Shown here: positions 45,259 to 52,717 of the stretch, in pieces
How positions within the stretch are numbered: position 1 is the first letter of the stretch
Layout: the number at the start of each line of letters is the position of its first letter
DNA from: Agromyces sp. H17E-10
GTDB lineage: Bacteria > Actinomycetota > Actinomycetes > Actinomycetales > Microbacteriaceae
DNA: 64,000 nt
NCBI RefSeq assembly: GCF_022919715.1
Contig: NZ_CP095042.1
Coordinates: 1,860,001 to 1,924,000 of the forward strand
Reading direction: 5' to 3'
Translations under genes and position numbers: made by a program
The notes under the pieces: model-generated
What the model saw: only the letters and a program-made list of their open reading frames with translations
What the model was told of the DNA's origin: nothing
Database searches by the model: none

Positions 45259-46473
45259 TTACGAGGCGGATGCCTCGGCGCCGGCGTCGACCGGCGTACC
45301 GAGTGCCTCGGCGAGGGCGCGGAGCATCCGCTGGCCCACGACGATGTCGGCGGCGCCCTCGGCGACCGAGGGGCCCGGTGCGGGGAGCCCGGCGACGAGT
45401 GCCGCGAAGCTGCGGAGCTCGTGCTCGAACGCCTCCTCCTGCATCCACCGGGTCTCGCTGCGTCGCGCGCCGAGCCGGTCGGCGTTCTCGACGACGGTGA
45501 GCACGGTGGGCACGTTGAGCACGTACGGCACCGAGAAGACCAGCGAGATGCTGCCCTCCTCGTGGTGGAAGGTCACGGTCTCGCGGTACTCGGGGTAGCG
45601 CGGGATGAAGTGCCAGTCGACCGACCACGGCACGGCGGCATGCTCGGCGAGCATGCCGCCGAGGCTCAGCGAACCGGGGAAGCCGCCCGTGTGGCGGGCC
45701 CGGTCGACCGTGCCGATGCCGCCGACGAGGTGCCGCAGCAGGCCGGTGTCGTGCACGATCGAGCCGAGCACGACGTTCGTGTAGAGCTTCGGCAGGTCGC
45801 CGTCGGCGTCGCCGATGGCCGCGTCGACCGAGGCGTCGGTGGCCGCGGTGAGCGTCGCGAGCAGGTCGGCGGGCACGTCGGCGGGCGGTGCCTGCAGGTT
45901 CGCGAAGGCGAGCTGGGCGCCGTCGGCGGGATGCAGCACCTCGACCGTCACCGCGCGGAGTTCGACGCGCTGGAGCAGGGCCTTCGCCTCGGCCGAGGCC
46001 GGGTCGTGCTCCTTCATGTAGCCGACCCGCACCTGGTCGGCGAGGTCGACGCCGCGCTCGGCGGCGACGGCGCGCAGCGTCTCGACCTCGCCGAGCGAGA
46101 AGGCGAGCGGCTTCTCGGCGAGCACGCGGATGCCTGCGCCGACGAGCTTCGCGACGTCGGGGGCGTGCGAGCCGCTGGTCGCGAGGATCGCGCCGTCGAC
46201 GGCGACCTCGCCCGCTGCGACCGCGGCGATGAGCGCGTCGATCGAGTCGAACGCGGCGACGCCCGTGCCCGAGGCTGCGGCGATGCCCTGCGCGCGCGAC
46301 GACGACAGGTCGACGACGGCCGTCAGCACGATGCGGTCGGCGTTGCGGCGGATGAGCGGCAGGTGCACGCTCTGGCTGATGGCACCCAGGCCGATGACCG
46401 CGAGGTTCACGGGGTCGTGGGCCGTCGCATCCCCGAGTTCGCCCGTACGGTCGGGCGCGTCGAAGCCGGTCAT
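45259..46473 (-). CDS. Gfo/Idh/MocA family oxidoreductase, IolG-like
   Basis: 404 aa. The NAD-binding loop GLGAIS is at 28-33, and AEKPLA at 119-124 carries the conserved Lys. The C-terminal domain has HDTGLLRHLVGGIG with the family catalytic His. In this operon it probably oxidises inositol or a mannosyl-inositol at one hydroxyl, the step done by IolG, though a glycoside oxidation/elimination role is also possible. It overlaps the isomerase gene by 4 nt. Confidence 0.87.
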   Translation of the reverse strand: MTGFDAPDRTGELGDATAHDPVNLAVIGLGAISQSVHLPLIRRNADRIVLTAVVDLSSSRAQGIAAASGTGVAAFDSIDALIAAVAAGEVAVDGAILATSGSHAPDVAKLVGAGIRVLAEKPLAFSLGEVETLRAVAAERGVDLADQVRVGYMKEHDPASAEAKALLQRVELRAVTVEVLHPADGAQLAFANLQAPPADVPADLLATLTAATDASVDAAIGDADGDLPKLYTNVVLGSIVHDTGLLRHLVGGIGTVDRARHTGGFPGSLSLGGMLAEHAAVPWSVDWHFIPRYPEYRETVTFHHEEGSISLVFSVPYVLNVPTVLTVVENADRLGARRSETRWMQEEAFEHELRSFAALVAGLPAPGPSVAEGAADIVVGQRMLRALAEALGTPVDAGAEASAS

Positions 46474-47384
46474 GCGAACCACCGCCGCAGGCGCTCGCGG
46501 TTGGCGACTTGATCGGTGCGGGCGCGGTCGACGTCGGCCGCGTCCTGCAGGATCACGTCCTGCTCGACGACGAGCCAGCCGTCGAAGCCCGAGTCGACGA
46601 CGGCGTCGACGATGCGGTCGACGTCGAGGTCGCCCTCGCCGAGCGCGACGAACATGCGGCGCTGCCAGACGTCGCGCATGGGGTCGTCGGAGCCGGAGGC
46701 TGCGGCGAGCACCGAACGGTCGGCGTCCTTGAGGTGCACGTGGTTGATGCGGCTCGACCAGCGGGCGAAGTCGGCGACCGGGTCGCCGCCGCCGATCAGC
46801 AGGTGGCCCGTGTCGAAGGTGAGGTCGATGTCGGTGTCGGCGAGCAGGCGCTCGATCTCGCGGGGCGTCTCGACGTACGTGCACGCGTGATGGTGGAACG
46901 TCGGCTCGAGCCCTGCGGCGCGAGTGGCGTCTGCGACGCGCTGCACGCGGGCCGCGAAGCGGGCCCAGCGCGCGTCGTCGAGCTCGAGCTCGGGTGCTCC
47001 GCCCGGGCGGGCCTTGCGCTCGGGCGAGCCCGAGTCGGCGATCGTGGGCTTCGGCGCGAGCGCGCCGGCCGGTGCTGCGGCGGCCGCGGCGGCGAAGAGG
47101 TCGAGCACGGGCGCGAGACCGGCGAAGGATGCCTCGAACCCGTCGTCATCGGCGGAGAAGGGCAGGTCGACCCATCCCCCGGCGAGCGCGAGACCGTGAC
47201 GCGCGAGCAGGGCGGGCAGCGTCTCGCGGTCGCCGAACAGGCCGACCGGACCGAGGTCGACGCCCTCATAGCCCGCCTCGGCGACCCAGGCGGCGAGCTG
47301 CTCGCCGTCGGGCAGCGGAACGAGACCGGGGATGGACAGTTCGAAGACGCCGTAGCTGACGGGGGCGTTCGCTGTTCGGATCAA
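46470..47384 (-). CDS. Sugar phosphate isomerase/epimerase TIM barrel, IolE-like
   Basis: 304 aa AP-endonuclease-type barrel. It opens TANAPVSYGVFEL, like inosose dehydratases of actinobacteria. Metal ligands are visible in LEPTFHHHACTYVE, LTFDTGHLL and INHVHLKDAD, and a final Glu in WLVVEQDV. IolE removes water from keto-inositol to feed IolD. An isomerase role is the alternative. It is first gene of the operon running to 36802, with an IolR-like element 60 bp upstream. Confidence 0.8.
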   Translation of the reverse strand: MIRTANAPVSYGVFELSIPGLVPLPDGEQLAAWVAEAGYEGVDLGPVGLFGDRETLPALLARHGLALAGGWVDLPFSADDDGFEASFAGLAPVLDLFAAAAAAAPAGALAPKPTIADSGSPERKARPGGAPELELDDARWARFAARVQRVADATRAAGLEPTFHHHACTYVETPREIERLLADTDIDLTFDTGHLLIGGGDPVADFARWSSRINHVHLKDADRSVLAAASGSDDPMRDVWQRRMFVALGEGDLDVDRIVDAVVDSGFDGWLVVEQDVILQDAADVDRARTDQVANRERLRRWFA

Positions 47385-47443
47385 CCGAGGTTCCTCTCAA
47401 CCGCGGAGACGCACCTGCGCTGTCTCCGCGGTCAAGAATACTA

Positions 47444-47453
47444 AGTTCTGACA
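47444..47453 (-). promoter_or_regulatory. IolR-like element before the isomerase-led operon
   Basis: The minus strand reads TGTCAGAACT, 8 of 10 positions of the recalled KGWCHTRACA motif and sharing TGTCAGAAC with the GntR promoter. It sits in the only AT-rich stretch nearby (47434-47475), where the promoter must lie. Confidence 0.45.
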
Positions 47454-47483
47454 TATTCACAACATGACAGGACAAAGTCTCCC

Positions 47484-47570
47484 CGGCGGGTTGAGGAGCG
47501 AGCGCAGCGAGCGTCTCGAAACCCCCGTCGGCGGGTTGAGGAGCGAGCGCAGCGAGCGTCTCGAAACCCC
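47484..47570. repeat. Tandem copy of a REP-like 42-bp element
   Basis: Two identical 42-bp units (47484-47525 and 47529-47570) are separated by 3 nt. Each runs GGCGGGTTGAGGAGCGAGC through a GC-rich centre to CGTCTCGAAACCCC. Elements of this design are scattered in Microbacteriaceae. It fills the gap between the isomerase promoter and the DUF1349 stop. Confidence 0.8.
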
Positions 47571-47573
47571 TGC

Positions 47574-48194
47574 TCAGCCCGCCGGCGGCTCCGCGTGCAA
47601 CTCGACATCCGCCGCCGCGAGCGCCCAGCGCGTGAACCGCACCTCGAGCCCCTCCCGCAGCGGCGCGCAGAGCATCGGTCCGGCTTGCGCGGCGGCATCC
47701 GTGCCGGTTGCGAACGGCGCGACCCGCAGGGTGCGCCACGGGCCGTCGTCGGCTCGCGCCCGCAGGGTGACCGCGTCGCCCGCTTCGCCGCCGCGGCTGG
47801 CCCGAACGGTCACGAGCCGCCCGGTCCAGTCGGGCACCGGCGCGAGCGACCAGTCGGACACCTCGTTCGTCACGACGGCACCGAGGTGCGGCACGCCGTC
47901 GGAGATCTCGATGCCGGCCTTCACCCAGTGCGTCTCGTCGACCCACAGCAGCAGCCCGGCCTGGTCGTAGAGCCCCGTGAGCGTCGAGGTGTCGAACGTC
48001 ACCTCGACGGCCGCATCCACCGGCCAGTCGCCGAGCAGCCCGTGCCCGTCGTCGTGCACGAACCCGTAGTGCGTGGTTCGCCAGTAGTCGCTGCCAGCGA
48101 CAGCCCTCACCACCAGCGCGTCGCCCGCCGATCGCGACCCGGCGGGGTCTCTCGTCCAGCGTCCTTCGGCCCATTCCACGTCGCGCGACTGCAT
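47574..48194 (-). CDS. DUF1349 domain-containing protein
   Basis: 206 aa concanavalin-like jelly-roll protein. Characteristic strands include DYWRTTHYGFVHDDGH, AVEVTFDTSTLTGLYDQAGLLLWVDE and WVKAGIEISDGVPHLG. No signal peptide is present. Members often accompany sugar metabolism and may bind carbohydrates, but no activity is established. It lies just downstream of the REP-like repeat and reads toward it. Confidence 0.88.
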   Translation of the reverse strand: MQSRDVEWAEGRWTRDPAGSRSAGDALVVRAVAGSDYWRTTHYGFVHDDGHGLLGDWPVDAAVEVTFDTSTLTGLYDQAGLLLWVDETHWVKAGIEISDGVPHLGAVVTNEVSDWSLAPVPDWTGRLVTVRASRGGEAGDAVTLRARADDGPWRTLRVAPFATGTDAAAQAGPMLCAPLREGLEVRFTRWALAAADVELHAEPPAG

Positions 48195-48244
48195 GCGACC
48201 ACGCTAGTCGGGACGCGAGCGGTCGCGCAGGGCCGCCGCAATCC

Positions 48245-48913
48245 TCAGCCCACGTACCCGCGGAACGGGTTCGCCTCCTCCTCGCGCCGCTCGCGCTCGG
48301 ACTCGGCCTCGCGCAGGTCGCGCTCGAGGTCGCCGAGCAGGTCGCGCAGCCGGTCGTCGCGCTCGACCTCGTAGGTCTCGTCGACCTCGATCTCGGGCCA
48401 GCCGCTGCCCCACTCGCGGGCGAGGCGGGCGTCGATCGCGCCGGCCACGTCGTCCCACGCCTCGTTGCGGGCGCGCTCGGCGAAGCTCGCGAGGTACTCG
48501 GGGTCGCCGCGGCGGGTCCACAGCTCTTTCGCGATCGCGGCGTAGACCTGCTCGCGGCGGCGCAGGTTCGCCGCGTCGGCCTTGCGGTAGTCGTGCTCGT
48601 TCGAGGCGCGCCCCTCGCGCTTCGCGGCGGTCGCCCGGTCTTCGGAGGTGCGTTCGGCGACCTCGTCGGCCTCCTGCACGAGCTCGTAGAGCACCTCGCG
48701 CGCGGCGGCGGCGGCGCGGTCGTTGTCGAACGGCTCGTCGCCGCGCAGCGCGTGCATCACGAAGCGGTTGCGCAGCGCCATGCGCCCGGCCGCCTCGGCG
48801 ACGAGGAGGCCTTCTGCGAGCATCTCGTCGAAGGTCGGCGGGGTGACCTCGGGCAGCGCGCTGCGGTCGAACGGCTTGAACCGCTTCGCCCGCTTTCTGC
48901 GCCAGAACGCCAT
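48245..48913 (-). CDS. Conserved hypothetical protein, charged and helical
   Basis: 222 aa from ATG 48913 with GAGGGGCG upstream. Nearly all helical and very charged, with a basic N-terminus (RRKRAKRFKPFDR) and a coiled-coil-like C-terminal half (LLGDLERDLREAESERERREEE). No catalytic motif or domain is recognised. It appears monocistronic, divergent from the gene at 49024. Confidence 0.7.
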   Translation of the reverse strand: MAFWRRKRAKRFKPFDRSALPEVTPPTFDEMLAEGLLVAEAAGRMALRNRFVMHALRGDEPFDNDRAAAAAREVLYELVQEADEVAERTSEDRATAAKREGRASNEHDYRKADAANLRRREQVYAAIAKELWTRRGDPEYLASFAERARNEAWDDVAGAIDARLAREWGSGWPEIEVDETYEVERDDRLRDLLGDLERDLREAESERERREEEANPFRGYVG

Positions 48914-49023
48914 GACTCACGCCCCTCGAACACCGATGTCCGACGCCACACGACGTCGGAGAACGAGCCTATCGCGGCGCGCCGACGGGCGGCCATGTCG
49001 GCGGCCGAACGTACGGTTGCGGC

Positions 49024-49650
49024 ATGGTTGCGAAGCGGTTCGGCGGGTCGAGAGCCGCCGCCGGCGCTGTCGAGACGGATGCCCCGACCGCCCCCTGTTC
49101 GATCGTCGAGGCCGACGGCGCGCGGTGTTCGAACTCCGTCGCAGCGGGAGCCCCGATCGCACTCTGCGCCGGTCACCTGCTCGTCGCCTACGACTGGATC
49201 GCTCGCGAAGCAGGCGAGCTCGACCTGCTGCCGAGCCCCTGTCCCGCATGCGGCGCACGGGTCGGCGTGCACTACCCCTCGGGATGGATCTGCGCCGACT
49301 GCGAGTGGCGCTACGGGGAGGTGCCCGACCGTCCCGTCGACGACGATCCGGTCGAGGTGGTCTACTACCTGCGCTATCGCGACCAGGTGAAGATCGGCAC
49401 TTCGGCCAACCCGCGCCAGCGCGTCGCGAGTCTTCCCCACGACGAGGTGCTCGCCTTCGAGCGCGGCGGGCGGCGGCTCGAGCGCCGGAGGCACGAGCAG
49501 TTCGCGGCGTACCGGGGTGCGGGCACCGAATGGTTCGACGTGCACGACGCGCTGCTCGAGCACATCGCCGAGCTGGCGGCGGGCGTCGACGACCCGTGGC
49601 TGCAGTACGACCGCTGGGTGAGCCGGCACCTCGCGCGCCCGCGCCTGTAG
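49024..49650 (+). CDS. Zinc-ribbon plus GIY-YIG-like (T5orf172-type) protein
   Basis: 208 aa. A Cys-rich front (Cys25, Cys35, Cys48) leads to a zinc ribbon CPAC-x13-CADC (73, 76, 90, 93). Next comes VYYLRYRDQVKIGTSANPRQR (113-133), which resembles the shortened GIY-YIG motif of T5orf172 proteins. RRHEQFAAYR and EWFD follow, as expected for the nuclease core. It may cut or bind DNA; no phage genes surround it. Function is uncertain. Confidence 0.75.
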   Translation: MVAKRFGGSRAAAGAVETDAPTAPCSIVEADGARCSNSVAAGAPIALCAGHLLVAYDWIAREAGELDLLPSPCPACGARVGVHYPSGWICADCEWRYGEVPDRPVDDDPVEVVYYLRYRDQVKIGTSANPRQRVASLPHDEVLAFERGGRRLERRRHEQFAAYRGAGTEWFDVHDALLEHIAELAAGVDDPWLQYDRWVSRHLARPRL

Positions 49651-49653
49651 GTC

Positions 49654-49686
49654 GGTCGAGTAGGCGCGAAGCGCCGTATCGAGACC
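49654..49686. repeat. REP-like palindromic element
   Basis: 33 bp: GGTCGAGTA, then GGCGC-GAA-GCGCC, then a TATCGAGACC end. It starts 4 nt after the stop of the zinc-ribbon gene, so it may also act as terminator. Related to 12729-12763 and 47484-47570. Confidence 0.75.
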
Positions 49687-49702
49687 ACCGCCCGAACGGC
49701 TC

Positions 49703-49951
49703 CTACTCCGCCGCGGCCGCGGGCACCGGGCAGTGCAACTGGGTGCGTTCGCCCGAACGGTCGATCTCGTGCGCCGACATCGCGGCGCCGCACAGCGGGC
49801 AGGTCGGCGCAGTGGCCGGCTTCGGCTCCTCGTCGTAGGGGCCGAGCGGCGGCGGGCCGATGTACGGCAGCAGCTTGGCGTTGAGCCGGTCGATGAACCC
49901 GGCGTAGCCGCGCTGGGCTCCGGGTTCGACCGTCTTCCTCTTTCGTGTCAC
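49703..49951 (-). CDS. Small zinc-finger-like hypothetical protein, 82 aa
   Basis: GTG start at 49951. A basic N-terminus (VTRKRKTVEPGAQRGYAGFIDRL) leads to a single CPLC-x6-H-x12-C zinc knuckle (Cys51, Cys54, His61, Cys74). It is divergent from an OhrR-like regulator with a shared palindrome that lies 5 bp before its start, so the regulator likely represses it. Function unknown. Confidence 0.65.
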   Translation of the reverse strand: MTRKRKTVEPGAQRGYAGFIDRLNAKLLPYIGPPPLGPYDEEPKPATAPTCPLCGAAMSAHEIDRSGERTQLHCPVPAAAAE

Positions 49952-49955
49952 AATC

Positions 49956-49969
49956 GTTAGTGTACTAAC
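49956..49969. promoter_or_regulatory. MarR-type operator in divergent promoter
   Basis: GTTAGT-GT-ACTAAC, perfect 6-bp arms, in the AT-rich 45-bp gap between the small zinc protein and the MarR gene. Bases outside the arms are nearly symmetric as well. Probably bound by the product of the gene at 49997. Confidence 0.7.
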
Positions 49970-49996
49970 AATTCGTCCGCAAGTCATAATGGAGCC

Positions 49997-50497
49997 ATGA
50001 CCGAGCACACCGCCACCGTCGAGATCGACCGCTCCGAGGCATCCGCACCCGTCGATGCCGACGGCCCCGTCGACCTGCTCGCCCTCGAGAACCAGGTGTG
50101 CTTCGCCCTCGCGGTCGCCGCCCGGGGCGTGATCGGCGTGTACCGTCCGATCCTCGAGCCGCTCGGCCTCACCCACCCGCAGTACCTCGTGATGCTCGCG
50201 CTCTGGCAGCGCAGCCCGCGCACGGTGCGCGACCTCGGCGAGGCGCTGCAGCTCGAGCCCGCGACGCTCTCACCGCTGCTCAAGCGCCTCGAGGCCCAGG
50301 GCTACCTCACGCGCACGCGCAACCCGCACGACGAGCGCGCGCTCGACGTGGCGCTGACCGACACCGGGCGGGCGTTGCGCGAGCAGGCGCTGTCGATCCC
50401 GCCGCAGGTCGTCGACCGGCTCGGCATGAGCCTCACCGAGCTCGGCGCGCTGCGCGACCGGTTGAGCGAGGTCATCGCCGCGGTGCAGCGGGGCTGA
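49997..50497 (+). CDS. MarR family regulator, OhrR-like with sensing cysteine
   Basis: 166 aa. ENQVCFALAVAAR contains Cys35, matching the peroxide-sensing Cys of OhrR proteins (xNQLCF). The winged helix follows (about 70-125: TVRDLGEALQLEPATLSPLLKRLEAQGYLTRTRN). An N-terminal extension of about 28 residues is unusual. A Tyr that helps sensing in OhrR is Ala here (FALA). No ohr gene is adjacent; the divergent zinc protein is the nearest target. Confidence 0.87.
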   Translation: MTEHTATVEIDRSEASAPVDADGPVDLLALENQVCFALAVAARGVIGVYRPILEPLGLTHPQYLVMLALWQRSPRTVRDLGEALQLEPATLSPLLKRLEAQGYLTRTRNPHDERALDVALTDTGRALREQALSIPPQVVDRLGMSLTELGALRDRLSEVIAAVQRG

Positions 50498-50962
50498 TCG
50501 CGGCGGCGCAGCGGGCTGATCGGGTCAACTCAGCGGGCTCATGCTCGAGTTGTTCGCGGATGCCTCGAAGCGACATCGCTCGGCCGCCTGAGCCATGTCC
50601 GGCACGGGCGATTCGGGCGATTCGGGCGGCGCTCGACTCCAGCCTCGATGCAATGACTCGAACCTTCATACGATGTCGGTGGGTGGTGAGACCATACATG
50701 TATGGCAGAGATGTTCGAGCTCGCACCCGCCGGGGTGGCGCTGCTCGATGCGCCGGCTGCCTCGCTCGCGCCGACCTGCCCGTCCGATAGGCGATTCTCG
50801 CTCGATGTGCCGTTCGATGCGCCGTTCTCGCCCGACCCGTTCGCGGAGTGGGATCCGTTCGACCTGCTCGGCCCCCTCGATCGTCTCCGTGATCCCGGCG
50901 AGTTCATCGACTCGGCCGACATCATCGACATCAGGCCACCATTCGACACATCGCAGTTCATC

Positions 50963-51034
50963 GGCACCGCCGGGTCGACCGGCGCCGCCGGGTCGATCGG
51001 CACTGCCGGGTCGATCCGCACCGCCGGGTCGACC
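50963..51034 (+). repeat. Four 18-bp tandem units in the DUF222/HNH gene
   Basis: Units vary around GGCACCGCCGGGTCGATC and encode GTAGST, GAAGSI, GTAGSI, RTAGST. They form a flexible linker ahead of the DUF222 domain. Confidence 0.85.
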
Positions 51035-51948
51035 ACCTCGGATGCGACGATCGCTGACACGTCGGCGCCGCCTGACGCGATGACTGATCTGCGGGCGGCG
51101 CTCGATGCGGCCGAGCAGGCGCAGCAGGCGGCCAACCGGGCGATGGCCGCCCATCTCGGCGCGTGCCGGGCCGCGCTCGACGCGGCCGCCCGCAATCCTG
51201 CCCTGTACCTGCACCCCGGGTCGCTCGGCGACCGTGACGCATCCGAACTCGCGGTCCGTGCCGCGGCCACCGAGTTGTCGATGCGGCTCCACCTCCCGGT
51301 CGGCACGATCCGAAACCGTGCACACGAAGCGACCGTGCTGCACGACCGGCTCCCCGCCTGTGGGCCGGCTTCGCCGCCGGAACGGTCACCTACACCGACG
51401 CGAGGGTCGCGGTCGACACGGCGGCCGGGTTCCCGCCCGGCGACGCCCGCCTCCGCGTTCTCGACGACGCCCTCGTCGACGTGGCCGGCAACGTCACCAC
51501 CGCCCGGTTCCGGCAACGGGCGAAAACGATCCGCGCGGGCCTCGACCGCGACGAACCACCCGCACGGCACGCTCGCACGTTCACCGAACGCCGCGTGATC
51601 GCCGAGTACGCCGACGACGGCATGGGCTGGCTCAACCTCTACACGTCGCAGGTCGAGATCGCGAAGATCATGGCTCGCATCGACGCCACCGCCCGCCGCG
51701 ACGCCGGCACCCAGGGCGAGACCCGCACCCTCGACCAGCTCCGCGCCGACACCGCGACGGCGTGGCTCACCGGCGCCGAAACCCCGACCGCGGCGCGTGC
51801 CGAGATCATCATCACCGTCCCGCTCCTCAACATCGCCCGCACCGCCGCCGCCGATCGCCCGTCGGCAGAGCGACCAGCAGCGGTCCGAGAGGCTCTCCGC
51901 GGCCCCGGGATCGACACGGACATCCGCACCGACGCCCACACCGAGATC

Positions 51949-51984
51949 GCCACCGCCACCGCCACCGCCACCGCCACCGCCACC
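51949..51984 (+). repeat. (GCCACC)x6 microsatellite in the DUF222/HNH gene
   Basis: Six perfect hexamers encode Ala-Thr repeats in the linker between DUF222 and HNH parts. Length changes would keep the frame. Confidence 0.9.
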
Positions 51985-52656
51985 GACGAAGCCGCTGTCC
52001 CAATCCCCGGCACCGACACGGGCGCCGGCGCGGTCAACCGGCCACCCGTCAGCGGCACCCGCAACGAGTACGCGATGCTCGACGGTGTCGGCCCGATCGA
52101 CGACGTCACCGCTCTGAAGCTCCTCAGCGAAGCATCCTCGTTCCTCCGCCTCGCCACCGACCCGATCACCGCGGCACCGCTCGCCCTCGACCGCACCCGC
52201 TACCGGCCCACCCGGGCGCAACGCCTCTGGCTCGCCCTGGTCTACGAACGCTGCACCCGCGCCGCCTGCAACCGGCCTGCGATCAGCACCGACCTCGACC
52301 ACCGAACCGCCTGGACCAGCAGCGGCGGCCCCACGAACACCGACAACCTCTGCCCGCTCTGCCGCGGCGACCACGTGCTCAAGCACTGCACCCTCTACAC
52401 CCAGACCCTGAACTCCGACCAGACCATCACCTGGACAAGCCCCACCGGACGCAGCTACACCGACCCACCGCCCTTCTGACCGGGTCCGGCAGGGGTGGCC
52501 GCGAGCGGTGGCGCCATGAGTTCGTGATTCCCTGCACGCTCGGACATGCAGTGCAGGCGCGCACGCTGCAGGTGTCGATCGTTTCGAGATGCCCGGCACA
52601 CTCCGCGACGCGATCCCCGCGTCGCAGCGAACTCACCCCGTCCCGCACCCGGGATT

Positions 52657-52691
52657 GGCGAGCGGCGAGCGGCGAGCGGCGAGCGGCGAGC
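52657..52691. repeat. (GGCGAGC)x5 heptamer tandem repeat
   Basis: Five perfect 7-bp units plus a partial one in the 238-bp intergenic gap 52480-52717. I see no gene in this gap. Confidence 0.9.
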
Positions 52692-52717
52692 GGCCGAGGC
52701 TCGACCTGGCGCCGAGT

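Larger units (their letters stand above)
50702..52479 (+). pseudogene. DUF222/HNH endonuclease family gene with a single-base frameshift
   Basis: The first frame reads to LHDRLPA near 51358, where one base is missing. The next frame continues WAGFAAGTVTYTDARVAVD and on to 52479. One extra base (for example GTG for Val) restores a 592-aa protein. The N-terminal DUF222 (13E12-like) domain lies around 130-330. The HNH part has CNRPAISTDLDHRTAW and NLCPLCRGDHVLKH near the end. Several copies of this family are usual in actinobacterial genomes. Recent break or sequencing error are both possible. Two internal simple repeats sit in linkers. Confidence 0.88.

Noticed and set aside
47484..47570. CRISPR array
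   Set aside because: Only two units, separated by 3 nt; no spacers of CRISPR length and no cas genes.
49997..50497. Annotating the gene as ohrR with a certain role
   Set aside because: The sensing Cys is present, but no ohr gene is adjacent and one sensing Tyr is missing, so only OhrR-like is supported.
49024..52479. Prophage or integrated element
   Set aside because: GIY-YIG-like and HNH genes are present, but there is no integrase, capsid, attachment-site repeat or composition change.
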